Positions 1 to 7,749 of a DNA stretch of 64,000 nucleotides are shown piece by piece. A model generated the notes under the pieces. It was not told where the DNA came from. It saw only the letters and a list, made by a program, of their open reading frames with translations, and made no database searches. This DNA comes from Streptomyces colonosanans (GTDB lineage Bacteria > Actinomycetota > Actinomycetes > Streptomycetales > Streptomycetaceae). Position 1 is the first letter of the stretch. Each line of letters starts with the position of its first letter. Location: contig NZ_MLYP01000058.1 in the NCBI RefSeq assembly GCF_001866645.1, positions 277,882 through 341,881 on the forward strand, read 5' to 3'. The position numbers and the translations under genes are program-made.

Positions 1-558
1 GGCAGTCCGCTCTGCGGGGTGAAGCAGTCACCCTTGCGTAGGTCGATGACGGTGGCGCTGGTCTTCTGCCCGACGGACCCGTCGTTATCGCGCTGTACAC
101 CGCTGGAGAAGGTCCACACCCGGATCACGCCGGTCAGGATCAGGACGGCGACGAGAGCCACCGCCCCCGAGACGGAGACCGCGGCCACCGCGAGGCCCTT
201 GCCCCGCAGCGGCCGGCCCTCCCGGGCCCGGCGGGCGAGACGGACGAGGGCCACGATGCCGAGAACCAGGCCCACCGGGCTGAGGACGAGAGTCACGGCC
301 AGGACGAAGGCGGTGACCGCGAGTCCGCTGGTTCCGGAAGGCTCCGGAGACTGGAACGCGGGCGGGTACGGATAGGCGTACGGGTACGGGTACGAAGACT
401 GGGGCTGGGGCTGGGGCTGGAACCAAGACTCGGACTCACGCGGCGCTGGGACCGGCGAGGGCTCCTGCCATCCGTACGCCTCAGCAGAATCCGGACCGTG
501 CGGCGGCGGGGGATCCAACTGCCCGTCAGATCTCGGGGGTTCGGCTTCGTACGGCATC
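1..558 (-). CDS. DUF4190-type membrane protein, 3' end off the window
   Basis: The reading frame opens at an ATG at 558 and stays open to base 1, so the C-terminus is missing. The first ~85 residues are a low-complexity Pro/Tyr/Gln/Glu tail (runs such as FQPQPQPQ and YPYPYAYPYP). Two hydrophobic segments follow, separated by a short basic loop (RLARRAREGRPLRGKG), which is the DUF4190 pattern of small actinobacterial membrane proteins. After the second segment come a short extracellular stretch and KGDCFTPQ, resembling the start of the septum-formation domain (GDCF motif) often found behind DUF4190. The function of the family is poorly known; cell-envelope placement is inferred. Frames opposite and overlapping it look like shadows. 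Confidence 0.75.
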
Positions 559-736
559 CTGCGGCCTCGTTCGTCGCTGTGCTGTGGCGGGAGAAATCTC
601 ACACATCCTGGCCGGACAGGACAGTCAAGTCTATGAGCAGCGTCATACCGGGTCTTCGAACTTGAGCGGTGCATCTCGTTAGGCGCGCTGACTGTTCGTC
701 ACTGCGTGTGATGTGCATGGCGGGACTGGCCCCTGG

Positions 737-761
737 ACGCAGGACGCCCGTGGTCCTGCGT
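737..761. repeat. 9-bp hairpin upstream of ISL3 fragment
   Basis: ACGCAGGAC and GTCCTGCGT form a perfect 9-bp stem with a 7-nt loop. It lies in the 250-bp gap between the DUF4190-type gene and the ISL3 transposase fragment, about 50 bp before that fragment's start. It may belong to the insertion-sequence end or act as a terminator-like structure; no T-tract follows. The rest of 559-808 holds no gene that I can recognise. Confidence 0.4.
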
Positions 762-808
762 GATCATTTCTGTTCTCTACGCAGAAGGATCATTGGGGAG
801 CCACGGGC

Positions 809-1021
809 TTGGTCAGCGATACGACGTTGCTGCTCGGTCTCGACGGTGTGTCCGTCGTGCGGGTGGAGTCACCGGCCGACGGGACGCGTCGGGTGCACCT
901 GATCACGGCGGACGAGGCAGCGCGGGCCTGCCCGTCCTGTGCGGTCTTCGCCACCCGCGTGAAGGGGGCGGCGGTGACCCGGCCGCGTGATCTGCCCTAC
1001 GGGGAACGGGGGCTGGAGTAA
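809..1021 (+). pseudogene. ISL3-family transposase, N-terminal fragment
   Basis: This is a 70-codon frame from a TTG. It matches the start of ISL3-family transposases: LLLGLDGVSVVRVES, then a zinc-binding-like segment (ARACPSCAVFATRVKG) and RPRDLPYGERGLE, at which point the family normally continues for about 450 more residues. The frame ends in TAA at the junction with RHS-derived sequence on the opposite strand, so most of the gene, including the DDE catalytic region, is gone. It cannot be active. Confidence 0.75.
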
Positions 1022-1205
1022 GCGGTTGATGTCGGGCCGGTAGTCGCGGAATCCCATGTCGTACGTCTGAGAGTCCACGTCCCAGCGCTTGCCGTAGAAC
1101 CGGCAGGCGTTGTACGGCTCCCGCGTCGGGTCGGTCGCCACCGGCTTGTCGATTCCCGTGTACTCGGAATCGTCGTCGTTGCCGTAGGCGGTGTAGCCAT
1201 AGGTG
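1022..1205 (-). pseudogene. RHS-repeat protein, internal fragment
   Basis: Read leftward, the frame gives VATYGYTAYGNDDD, EYTGIDKP and then RFYGKRWDVDSQTYDMGFRDYR and PDIN. This is the core of RHS repeat-associated proteins (the YD-repeat end that normally precedes a variable toxin tip). Both ends are cut. The left end stops at the ISL3 fragment around 1021 and the right end at a DUF6262-type fragment around 1205. RHS proteins are large secreted or surface proteins often carrying polymorphic toxins; nothing of the toxin or an immunity gene remains here. Confidence 0.7.
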
Positions 1206-1416
1206 GCCACGGCTTTCGCAGGCGCTGGGAGCTCAGGCATGGCAGGAGTCAGGGCTCGGGGATCCAGCCGATATCGACGAACTTCAGCGCAAGATCACCA
1301 GGCTGGAACAGCAGAACGTCGAGCTGACCGCCGCGTTGGAAGAAACGCGCTCCGACCTCCTTGCCGCACGGGCAGCCAACCGGGACCTGACCAGAGCTCT
1401 GAACCAACGCGGGTGA
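1206..1416 (+). pseudogene. DUF6262-type recombinase partner, C-terminal fragment
   Basis: The frame ending in TGA at 1414-1416 reads ALGAQAWQESGLGDPAD and continues as a leucine-zipper-like helix (ELQRKITRLEQQNVEL) to NRDLTRALNQRG. This matches the coiled-coil C-terminus of DUF6262 proteins, which travel with tyrosine recombinases in actinobacterial mobile elements. There is no start codon in frame before the RHS junction, so it is a 3' remnant. No recombinase partner is left beside it. Confidence 0.55.
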
Positions 1417-1512
1417 GCCAGGCCGTTACGTTTGGGTATGCGAGGCACCGCGATCCAGAAGAGACGCGCTGAGTCGCTGGCGGAGGCGTGCCTTGTGGGT
1501 CACACTGCCCTC

Positions 1513-2079
1513 ATGGATCAGGGGGTCGCCGCACTGATCGGCGCGATCATCGGAGCGGCGGGGGCCGCCGCGGCAGCCCTCATTACGGTGCGTTTGAGCG
1601 CACGCGGCGCGTTGGCTCAACTGCAGCAACAGCGAATGCAGTTCGAACAACAAGGACTTGCCAACCACGTGCGAGTCCGCCGCGACGCCCGAAGAGGCGC
1701 GTACGCAGCGTTCGCCGAGTGTTTCTACACCTTCATGGACAACGTCAAGCGAACGCATGAGATCGCGGAGACGGGTGACACACGAGGGGCGCTCGCACTC
1801 ATTCAGGTTGAGGCCGCCACCGCACATGGCCAGCTACTGCGCGCGTTCTCGGTCATATCGATTGAAGGCCCCGATTATGTCACCGCGGCGGCCGAGGCTG
1901 TCGGTGACCGCGTCCACATCTGGATGGAGATGCGCTTACGGATGGCAGGCATCTCCCGGCAATCGCTCGGGGCTTCGGACTACGCGTCGATCGAATCCGG
2001 ATTTCAAACCGCCTTCCGTGCATTCTTGGAAGCCTCGAACCGAGCGCTCGACGATGAGGGCGTCTGGTCTGACTCCTGA
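1513..2079 (+). CDS. Hypothetical protein with one N-terminal membrane segment
   Basis: This is a 188-residue frame from an ATG at 1513. An upstream in-frame ATG at 1432 exists, but the hydrophobic segment follows directly after the 1513 start. Residues ~5-26 (VAALIGAIIGAAGAAAAAL then ITV) form a single transmembrane helix. The rest is mainly charged and helical, with a Gln-rich amphipathic stretch right after the membrane (AQLQQQRMQFEQQ). The topology of one anchor plus a cytoplasmic helical domain is seen in many uncharacterised Streptomyces proteins. I do not recognise the family and assign no function. Codon use is normal for the window. Confidence 0.6.
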   Translation: MDQGVAALIGAIIGAAGAAAAALITVRLSARGALAQLQQQRMQFEQQGLANHVRVRRDARRGAYAAFAECFYTFMDNVKRTHEIAETGDTRGALALIQVEAATAHGQLLRAFSVISIEGPDYVTAAAEAVGDRVHIWMEMRLRMAGISRQSLGASDYASIESGFQTAFRAFLEASNRALDDEGVWSDS

Positions 2080-2698
2080 ACGTCTGTGACGGGCTAGAGG
2101 TCAGCTGAGCTTTAGCAGTAGCGCCAAACGTGTTGCACTCGATACTGTCGAACGCACCGGCGCTGAGCTGCGCAAAGTGGCCTCCACTCGCCTCGCGCCA
2201 CGCGGTTACCCTCAGAGAAGGCGGCTGGCCGCGGTCAAGCAGCAGTACCTTGCCGAACGACCAGCGGGGCGATGTCCACGTTCACGGCCAGCCGAAAACA
2301 GATGGCCGAGCACGCGCCGGCATGGCAGCCGCAGAGCAGGTGAGCGACCTGCCGCGTACCTATCGGCTGGCAACCCAGCAGGCTGGCGCGTTGCCGACGG
2401 CGCACGGCGGACTCGGCTCGGTTCCACGGGTTCTGGGAACCAGCCAGGCTGCTGTGTGAGTCTTCCACGCCAAGCTGATGGCGGCACAGAAGGGCGGGGT
2501 TCGGTGGCGGAGTAGCTGAGCGCATTCGTGGCCGTGGTGTCGGCAGCCCATCGCCGTGTATGCGGCGTACTGGGCCGGGCGCTCGGCACGCGGCACCTTT
2601 GCGCACACGGCGTACGAGCTGGCGCGCACCCTGCACACGGACCTGGTTCGAGGCTCTGACCAGGCCGTCGGACATGACATCGGAGGGATGGGCAAGAC
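2080..2698. other. No gene recognised
   Basis: About 620 bp between the membrane protein and the VanZ-like gene. Several frames are open on both strands, but their translations are Arg/Pro/Ala-rich and resemble no family, and none has a convincing ribosome site. The codon-position pattern is unlike the neighbouring genes. It is probably decayed sequence at an element boundary. Confidence 0.4.
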
Positions 2699-4051
2699 GT
2701 GTTCGACGCCGTCTTCGGGGACGACATATGGTTCCTGGCCGGGCTCACAGCCGTGGCCGCCGTCCTGGGGCTCCTCGCGTGGGACATGGCGCGCCGGCGC
2801 CGTATCGCCCACGCGGGCTGGTGGGCGCCGCTGGTGTTCTGTCTCACCGGAGTCCTCGGGGTCACGCTGGCGCTGCGCGGCGGCACGAGCGGACGTGCCG
2901 AGTGCGTGGCCAACCACGACCTCACCGAGCCGCTGTACACCACGCAGGGCCTGTGGAACCTGGCGATGTTCGTGCCGCTCGGCCTCTTCGGCGTGCTCGC
3001 CCTGCGCCGACCGCTGCCCGCGCTGGCCGGCGTCCTGGCACTGCCGGTCTTCATCGAACTCACCCAGGCACTGGCCCCGTTCGTGAGCGGCATCTGCGAC
3101 AGCGCCGACGTGGAGATGAACGCCGGCGGCGGTGCGCTGGGCGTGGCCGCGGGGCTCGTGCTGCTGCGTGGGCGCGTCGCCTGGCGGGCCTGGGCCGCGC
3201 CCACCGTGGCCGTGACCGCCGTCCTCGCCGTGCTCGGGGTGGTCGTCTGCCGGACCGCCGTCACCCTGAACCACATGGATGGCTCCAGCGTGCGGGAAGC
3301 CCGCGGTGACGAGCGCGTGGCCGCCGAGCGGGCCGTACACCAGGCCTTCGGCGACCGCTACCGGGTCGGCGCCGTCAGGATCAGCCCCGGCCTCGACGGC
3401 TACAACGGCTGGATGAACATCCAGTTTGCGGGCGGGTTCCCCGCGGAGCTGATGTGGCCCGGAGGACGCCGGCTGAACGTGGACTTCGGGAACACCGCGG
3501 GTATGGGAAGCATGGAGAAGGTCGGTTACACGGTACCGGGCGCCGGCACGCCCCACGGCACCGCCGACGCCTACCGCATCGCCCGCACCTACATGCGCGC
3601 CCACTACGCCTGGGCCGAGTCGGCGTCCTGGCACGCTACCCGAGCGGTCCACGACAGCGCCGGCTCCGGCTGGGTGACCTCCTGGCGGTTCAAGGACCGG
3701 GGCGTGGAGATGCCCCGCAGCCTCGACGTACGGATCAACCCCGCCGGACGCGTGTACGGGATGCAGGTCGACCTCGGCCCCACGCGTGTGCCCCTCCCCG
3801 CCAAGCTGATCTCGGCACGGCGGGCCGAGGAGATCGTCCGCGAGAAGCGGAGGAAGGGTGCCGACACGACCGGGCTGCGGATCGAGGCCGGTCCGCTCAC
3901 CACCGAGCGGACCATGGGCCATACAGGTCCGTGGCGCGCGGTGTGGTCGGTGGTCGTCACCGACACTCGGTGCACACCCGACGCGGACGGAGACGGCTGC
4001 GAACCGATGACGGAGTCGTTGGACGCGGCCACGGGCGAAAGCACGGGCTGA
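2699..4051 (+). CDS. VanZ-family membrane protein with long extracytoplasmic tail
   Basis: 450 residues from a GTG start. The first ~180 residues carry several hydrophobic segments and the VanZ signature: NLAMFVPLGLFG, then FIELTQ, then a Cys/Asp-bearing ICDSADVEMNAGGGALG block. VanZ of Enterococcus contributes to low-level teicoplanin resistance by an unknown mechanism; most actinobacterial members are uncharacterised. After another membrane helix (~170-190) there are about 250 further residues with no membrane segment, much longer than a minimal VanZ protein (~160 aa). The tail contains DPD-type acidic motifs (DADGDGCEPM) and may be extracytoplasmic. No operon partner is adjacent. Confidence 0.8.
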   Translation: MFDAVFGDDIWFLAGLTAVAAVLGLLAWDMARRRRIAHAGWWAPLVFCLTGVLGVTLALRGGTSGRAECVANHDLTEPLYTTQGLWNLAMFVPLGLFGVLALRRPLPALAGVLALPVFIELTQALAPFVSGICDSADVEMNAGGGALGVAAGLVLLRGRVAWRAWAAPTVAVTAVLAVLGVVVCRTAVTLNHMDGSSVREARGDERVAAERAVHQAFGDRYRVGAVRISPGLDGYNGWMNIQFAGGFPAELMWPGGRRLNVDFGNTAGMGSMEKVGYTVPGAGTPHGTADAYRIARTYMRAHYAWAESASWHATRAVHDSAGSGWVTSWRFKDRGVEMPRSLDVRINPAGRVYGMQVDLGPTRVPLPAKLISARRAEEIVREKRRKGADTTGLRIEAGPLTTERTMGHTGPWRAVWSVVVTDTRCTPDADGDGCEPMTESLDAATGESTG

Positions 4052-4179
4052 GGGGGAGCGCAAGCGCGCCAGTGCACTCTTGGTCCCTGGCGCGCTGTGT
4101 GGACGTCTGCCTCAGCCAGCCGGTAGGTCGTCACGCTCACGCGAGTGGGACGGGTCTCGGCGGCACCTCCTGGGGTAGG

Positions 4180-4557
4180 TCATGGTGGGGGAATCTCGCG
4201 TAGCGTGCCGAGTGCGCGGGCCACGCGTAGGGCGAGGCTGCGGCCCTGGTCCGGGCCGTCGGCGAAGCCTCGGTAGATCGCTGGGGAGTCGGTTTCCAGT
4301 GTTGCGTGGCACACCACATGGCCTTCGGCTTGCCGCGCCTGGCTGACCATGTCCGCGACTCTGCCCGGTTGCAGGTCCATGAGGTTGCCTGGGCGGAAGA
4401 TGCACGTATCGCAGAGTCGGGCGCACAGTCGGACGGTGCCCGTTCGCGGGTCGGCGACCGCGTCGTACGGTTCGCTGTTCGCCGCCTCGACACCGTCATG
4501 GTCGTCGGCATACTCCATCGACGCCTCCACGTCGCGGTGCCGGCGGCCCCGGTTCAT
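4180..4557 (-). CDS. Small Cys-containing hypothetical protein of a mobile element
   Basis: Starts at ATG 4557 (GGAGGA six bases upstream) or at ATG 4518 (GGAGG in front of it as well), giving 125 or 112 residues. The core CARLCDTCIFRPGNLMDLQ is a recognisable conserved block with four cysteines in the chain (LCARLCDTC plus a later HVVCHATL). The spacing suggests a small metal- or redox-active protein. Similar proteins occur in actinobacterial integrative elements and phages, with no known function. In the present sequence the upstream gene runs into this one without a stop. With one base removed at 4586-4587, the upstream gene would instead stop in an ATGA overlap exactly at ATG 4557. Confidence 0.65.
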   Translation of the reverse strand: MNRGRRHRDVEASMEYADDHDGVEAANSEPYDAVADPRTGTVRLCARLCDTCIFRPGNLMDLQPGRVADMVSQARQAEGHVVCHATLETDSPAIYRGFADGPDQGRSLALRVARALGTLREIPPP

Positions 4558-5043
4558 CGGCGTCCTCCGCAGCCCGCGTGTCCGCAACCCACCGCAGAAG
4601 CTGCGGCTGTTGCACGGGCAGGGGCAGCGTCCGGCCGTACGGCGCCGCGTGGCCGGGCTTGCGGCCGGGGCGGGCGCGCTGCGTGTGGGTGGCATTTGCG
4701 CTGTGGGGGTGGTGTGTCGCGCGGCTGCCGCGAGCAGGTCGACGCGGGCCGTACGGGACAACTGGTCGAGGGACTGGAGGGAGTTGGTCATGTCCTGGCC
4801 CCGCGGTGGGACGGTGGTGTGATCGCAGGCCAGCAGTTGGACGGCGGCCTCGGTAACGATCCAGGCCAGGGCAGTGGGGGCGAGAGTCGCGCGCTCCTCG
4901 GCCAGCATGCGGTCGGCAGCGATGGCGAGCACCGCTGACAGCGGCGGGGCTTCTTCGTCGGGGGCTGCTGCGAGGGTTGAGTGCGCGTGATGGAGGAGTT
5001 GGTCCACGAGCTGGTGGTACTGGGAGGCTTCGGGGGCTGGCAT
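4555..5043 (-). CDS. Hypothetical protein with Cys-rich tail, apparent frameshift
   Basis: The start is ATG 5043. The first ~95 residues are a helical domain (residues ~3-70) with ASQYHQLVDQLLHHAHSTL, then AIAADRMLAEERATL. The tail reads GRCPCPCNSRSFCGG. Here the frame is disturbed: as written it continues LRTRGLRRTP and fuses in frame with the next gene. Dropping one T of the GGGTTGCGG run (complement of 4586-4587) gives CGGCGHAGCGGRR and a TGA that overlaps the next ATG. The restored tail has a dense Cys/His pattern like a zinc-binding module and restores standard ATGA coupling. I infer a one-base insertion or a sequencing error. Function unknown. Confidence 0.6.
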
Positions 5044-5150
5044 CGGGGAGACATCCTTTTTGATGAGGGGCGGGCCGGCGCTGTGGCTGCGGCCTGCTGT
5101 GCGGGTGTAGCGGTTGTGTAGGGGGGCCTGGTTGTCGGCCCCGCCACGGG

Positions 5151-5675
5151 TCAATTGCGGCCGGTCACGGTGGTGCTCTGGTAGCTCGCCGGCGCGAGGG
5201 TGAGCTGGTTGATGTGCTGGGCGAAGCAGCTGTGGCCTTCGTCGTGGGTGAAGGTGTCCGGCAGCCTGTCGGCATTCATGAGCTCTTCGGGTTTGAGTGG
5301 CGGGTGGGCGAGGTGGGTGCCGAGGTCGGCGAGGTGCCTGATCTCGGCGAGTGGCACGGTTCCGCGGCACTCGGGGCAGGGGCCGAGGAGTTCGAACGGG
5401 TCGTCGTGGTAGATCGGGGTTCGTGCGAGGAAGGTGTACGTTTCGCCGGTGTCGGGGCAGGTGGCGGTGGCCAGGACAGGCTCGCCAGGGCCGTTGCGAC
5501 GGCGCCGCCAGTCCGGGTTGGTGGTGATCTGGTCCAGGTCGAGGCCGAGGGTGGCGGCGAGCCGTACGGCGGTGCGGGCGTGTTCCTCGCCCCGGTAGGG
5601 GCCGTGCAGGCTGACGACGTTGTGGTGGCGGATGAAGTCGGCGGCGGCGTGGGCGCGTTCGGCCAGCGATGTCAT
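5151..5675 (-). CDS. Hypothetical protein of mobile-element type
   Basis: 174 residues from ATG 5675. The N-terminal part is helical (SLAERAHAAADFIRHHNVVS), with LGLDLDQITTNPDW in the middle. A central CPDTGETYTF and a later LLGPCPECRGTVPLAEIRHLA give one CxxC pair plus a single Cys, suggesting a small zinc ribbon. The C-terminal half has HSCFAQHINQLTLAPAS. Proteins of this type sit beside the other small genes of this block in actinobacterial integrative elements and are not characterised. It is transcribed leftward in line with its neighbours, with a 107-bp gap to the next start. Confidence 0.65.
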   Translation of the reverse strand: MTSLAERAHAAADFIRHHNVVSLHGPYRGEEHARTAVRLAATLGLDLDQITTNPDWRRRRNGPGEPVLATATCPDTGETYTFLARTPIYHDDPFELLGPCPECRGTVPLAEIRHLADLGTHLAHPPLKPEELMNADRLPDTFTHDEGHSCFAQHINQLTLAPASYQSTTVTGRN

Positions 5676-5720
5676 GGCACGTGTCTCCTTCGTTGCCAGG
5701 GGTGTGAGGTGGTGCTGGGT

Positions 5721-5746
5721 GCCGCCCCGGTGCTGCCCGGGGCGGC
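5721..5746. terminator. GC-rich hairpin
   Basis: GCCGCCCCGG and CCGGGGCGGC form a perfect 10-bp stem with a 6-nt loop, in the gap just after the stop of the leftward gene at 5757-6227. The same two arms recur at 6273-6298. It could serve as a terminator or attenuator between genes of the block. No T-run follows, which is common in high-GC actinomycetes. Confidence 0.55.
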
Positions 5747-5756
5747 TGGGGCCGGT

Positions 5757-6227
5757 TTACGGTTCGCGGGCCGGGGCGGCAGGGGCGGTGTCCTTCGGCG
5801 GGGCGGTGGGGGAGGCAGGCTCGGTGTGGGCGCTGGTGCGGTGCAGGTGGGGGCGGAGGGTGAGGAGGCGTTCGCTGGTTTCGGCGATCCTCCAGAAGTC
5901 CCAGCCGCCGCGGATCGGGGTGACGTTCGGGCGCCACAGTGCGCAGGACTGCGGCGGAGGCGCCGCTGGGGGACGTGTAGCGGCCTTGGCCGGGGCCCTC
6001 GGTGATGGTGAGGCTTCCGGTCGTCAGGTCGAGCTGCCGTTGATGCGGACTCGGGCGTAGATGGCGTAGACGGCTACATGGTCGGCGTCCGTGCCCTGGG
6101 TGGGGGTGTTGAAGTGTTCGATGTGCCGGCGAATGGCCTGGGCGGGGGTGAGGGACCAGGCTCGGGCCAGGAGCGTGATCTTCTGGTAGGTGTCGGCGTC
6201 CAGGGAAACCGAGTGGGGCGACGTCAT
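5757..6227 (-). pseudogene. Hypothetical element protein with two compensating frameshifts
   Basis: Start ATG 6227 and stop TAA 5757-5759 lie in the same frame 157 codons apart, but that frame is broken by a TGA at 6024-6026. The N-terminal third reads MTSPHSVSLDADTYQKITLL to YAIYARVRING. The middle is only sensible one frame over (QLDLTTGSLTITEGPGQGRY). The C-terminal part returns to the original frame (LWRPNVTPIRGGWDFWRIAE). One lost base near 6030 and one gained base near 5945 explain this. The N-terminus resembles a small helical DNA-binding or antitoxin-type module (LTPAQAIRRHIEHFN). Either a double-mutated gene or two base-calling errors. Confidence 0.6.
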
Positions 6228-6243
6228 GGGAACCGTGTCTCCT

Positions 6244-6357
6244 TCAATGGGTGCGGCCGGGGCTGGGCCGGTGCCGCCCCGGGTGGGACCGGGGCGGCAT
6301 GTCGTGGATGCGCAGGCGGGGGCGCCGGCCGTGGGCGGTGAGCAGGACGTCGGTCAT
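6244..6357 (-). CDS. Possible 37-residue coupled small ORF
   Basis: An ATG overlaps the TGA of the upstream fragment (ATGA at 6354-6357) and opens 37 codons, MTDVLLTAHGRRPRLRIHD followed by a Pro/Arg/His-rich end. The later codons run across the hairpin at 6273-6298, so the end may be meaningless. Coupled start only; no family recognised. Confidence 0.25.
   Translation of the reverse strand: MTDVLLTAHGRRPRLRIHDMPPRSHPGRHRPSPGRTH
6273..6298. terminator. GC-rich hairpin, same arms as at 5721
   Basis: GCCGCCCCGG, 6-nt loop, CCGGGGCGGC. The arms are identical to those of the hairpin 550 bp away, with a different loop (GTGGGA instead of TGCTGC). Position between two leftward genes suggests termination or processing. 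Confidence 0.5.
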
Positions 6358-7058
6358 GTCGCGTCCTGCTCGGGGGTGAGGTGGAACAGCCTGAGCGGGC
6401 TGGGGTCTTGGCCTGGCGTGCTGCCAGTTGTGGTGCCGTCAGCGGCGATGTGCCAGCGTGTGGCGCCAGGGGGCGTAGTGCTCAGGGTGAGGACGATCAG
6501 GGTTCCGGGGCGGCTGCGGGTGGCCAGCGCCTGCAGTTGTCCGGTATGGGCGGCGTCCGGTACGGCGAGCAGGAGCAGGGTGCCCGGTCCGGCCTCCGGG
6601 TCAGCGTCCGTGTGCGCCGGCCCGGTTGCTGGCGAGGCGGTGTTCTGTTCGTCCTGGGTGCGGGCGTGGGCGATGAGGTGCTGCTCGGTGGCTTGGATGG
6701 CGTGGGTGAGATCGGGACTCTGGGTCAGGGCGGTGAACTGGGCGGGGAGGCTGGGAAGCAGCGTGTCGGCCACGTCTTTGGGGACGATTGCCGTGACGTG
6801 TGGCGGCGCAGGGCGCTGGCGTTCGGCAGCGGTGAGGATGCCAGCCAGGAGGGCGCGAGCTGCGCCCTCAGGACCAGGGCCGGTCCAGGAGCAGCCTCCG
6901 GGCGTGGAGAGTTCGTCGAGCAGGACCTCGGCGCCTTCTCGGACGCCGATGGTGACGGTGCCTGAAGGGTAGGGCTGTTGCGGCGGCGTGCGGCGGGTGA
7001 TCAGAGCGTCGGGATCCCGCGGTTGACGGGGCTGGGTGCGCCGCGCACGAACGCCCAT
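6354..7058 (-). pseudogene. Fragment of a large LysM/BTAD-type regulator
   Basis: The frame reads PYPSGTVTIGVREGAEVLLD, LSTPGGCSWTGPG, AARALLAGILTAAERQ and ends LRLFHLTPEQDAT. This resembles the central domain of the long actinobacterial proteins annotated as LysM and BTAD-containing regulators, which are often found in conjugative elements and are usually above 800 residues. Only ~235 codons are present, with no signal or DNA-binding domain. The first codons before the TVTIGV segment are not convincing, so the 5' boundary probably lies near 6960-7058. The likely family is a moderate-confidence reading from motif memory. Confidence 0.45.
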
Positions 7059-7149
7059 GCTGCTTCTTGCTCACCCTCTCGCGCTCCTGCCTGTGGTCAC
7101 GAGTGACGGGCCGACCACCGTAGGATTGACCAGGGCAAGAGCGGACCGG

Positions 7150-7247
7150 ACATGGGCCTCGGCCGGGTGCTGATGGTGCTGCTCGGTCTGGAGTCGATCC
7201 GCGAGGCCACCTTCCTGTTCCGCGGACCGAACCGGCTCACCCCGTAG
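7150..7247 (+). pseudogene. Asp-tRNA synthetase C-terminal fragment (plus half)
   Basis: MGLGRVLMVLLGLESIREAT then FLFRGPNRLTP and TAG. This is the invariant end of class II aspartyl/asparaginyl-tRNA synthetases (motif 3, GLGRVLMVLLG, with the final R-LTP). The preceding residues (DQGKSGPD) do not belong to the family. The part that should precede it, ending in PPHGG, lies 80 bp away on the opposite strand. Confidence 0.7.
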
Positions 7248-7267
7248 CCGGACCCCGGTTGCGCCCC

Positions 7268-7300
7268 ACCACGGCACGGGCTTGAGCCTCGTGCCGTGGC
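7268..7300. terminator. Strong hairpin after the synthetase fragment
   Basis: CCACGGCACG and CGTGCCGTGG pair perfectly over 10 bp, and the loop contains a further GGC/GCC pairing. It begins about 20 bp after the TAG of the plus-strand synthetase piece, where a rho-independent terminator of the original gene would be expected. Confidence 0.65.
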
Positions 7301-7324
7301 ACCGCCTCTCGCGAGGGTGCCCAT

Positions 7325-7444
7325 CACACGAACGCCGGCCGCGCCCAGGCCGCCGTGCGGCGGGCAGCCGTACCGGAAGGCGTTCAGGTAGTCCTGCATC
7401 GGTTCGGGGCTCTGGCCCTTCTCGGCGGCCTGCTTCAGCAGCAC
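7325..7444 (-). pseudogene. Asp-tRNA synthetase fragment (minus half)
   Basis: Reading leftward, the frame gives LLKQAAEKGQSPEPMQDYLN and AFRYGCPPHGG. This is the class II synthetase stretch that directly precedes motif 3 (consensus FxYGxPPHGGxGxGLxR). After PPHGG the homology ends. The missing continuation GLGRVLMVLLG is found on the plus strand at 7152. Together the two pieces make about 75 contiguous residues of one gene, split and inverted. Confidence 0.65.
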
Positions 7445-7749
7445 GCGGCGCGGGCGGTGAGACGTACGGTTCTCCGGCTTTGAGGCGCATCACCGCCCCC
7501 CCACTGCCCGTGCTCGAGCCACCGCAACGCACGTTGTCGGTCCTCGGCATCGAAGCAGGAGAGCAGCAGCCGTATCCAAACCGGGGCGGCTTCCGCTCCG
7601 TCCGAGACGGCAGCAGACGCCGTCGACGACGATTCCGGCGAACAGCCACAGCGCCGCGAAGAACCGAACAGCGGCGACGGCAGACTCGATGACATACGCC
7701 GACAAGCGGAGCTCCACGAAAGCGCAGGCCTGGGGCTACTGGAGCCGTG
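7445..7749. other. No confident gene
   Basis: One leftward frame at 7490-7717 has a hydrophobic stretch (FFAALWLFAGIVVDGV) that could be the relic of a membrane protein, but it lacks a recognisable family or a ribosome site. Nothing else is seen in these 300 bp between the synthetase piece and the IS21 piece. Confidence 0.3.

Noticed and set aside
2360..4063. Long leftward open frame opposite the VanZ-like gene
   Set aside because: Pro/His/Gly-rich translation without family resemblance; it is the mirror of a high-GC coding strand.
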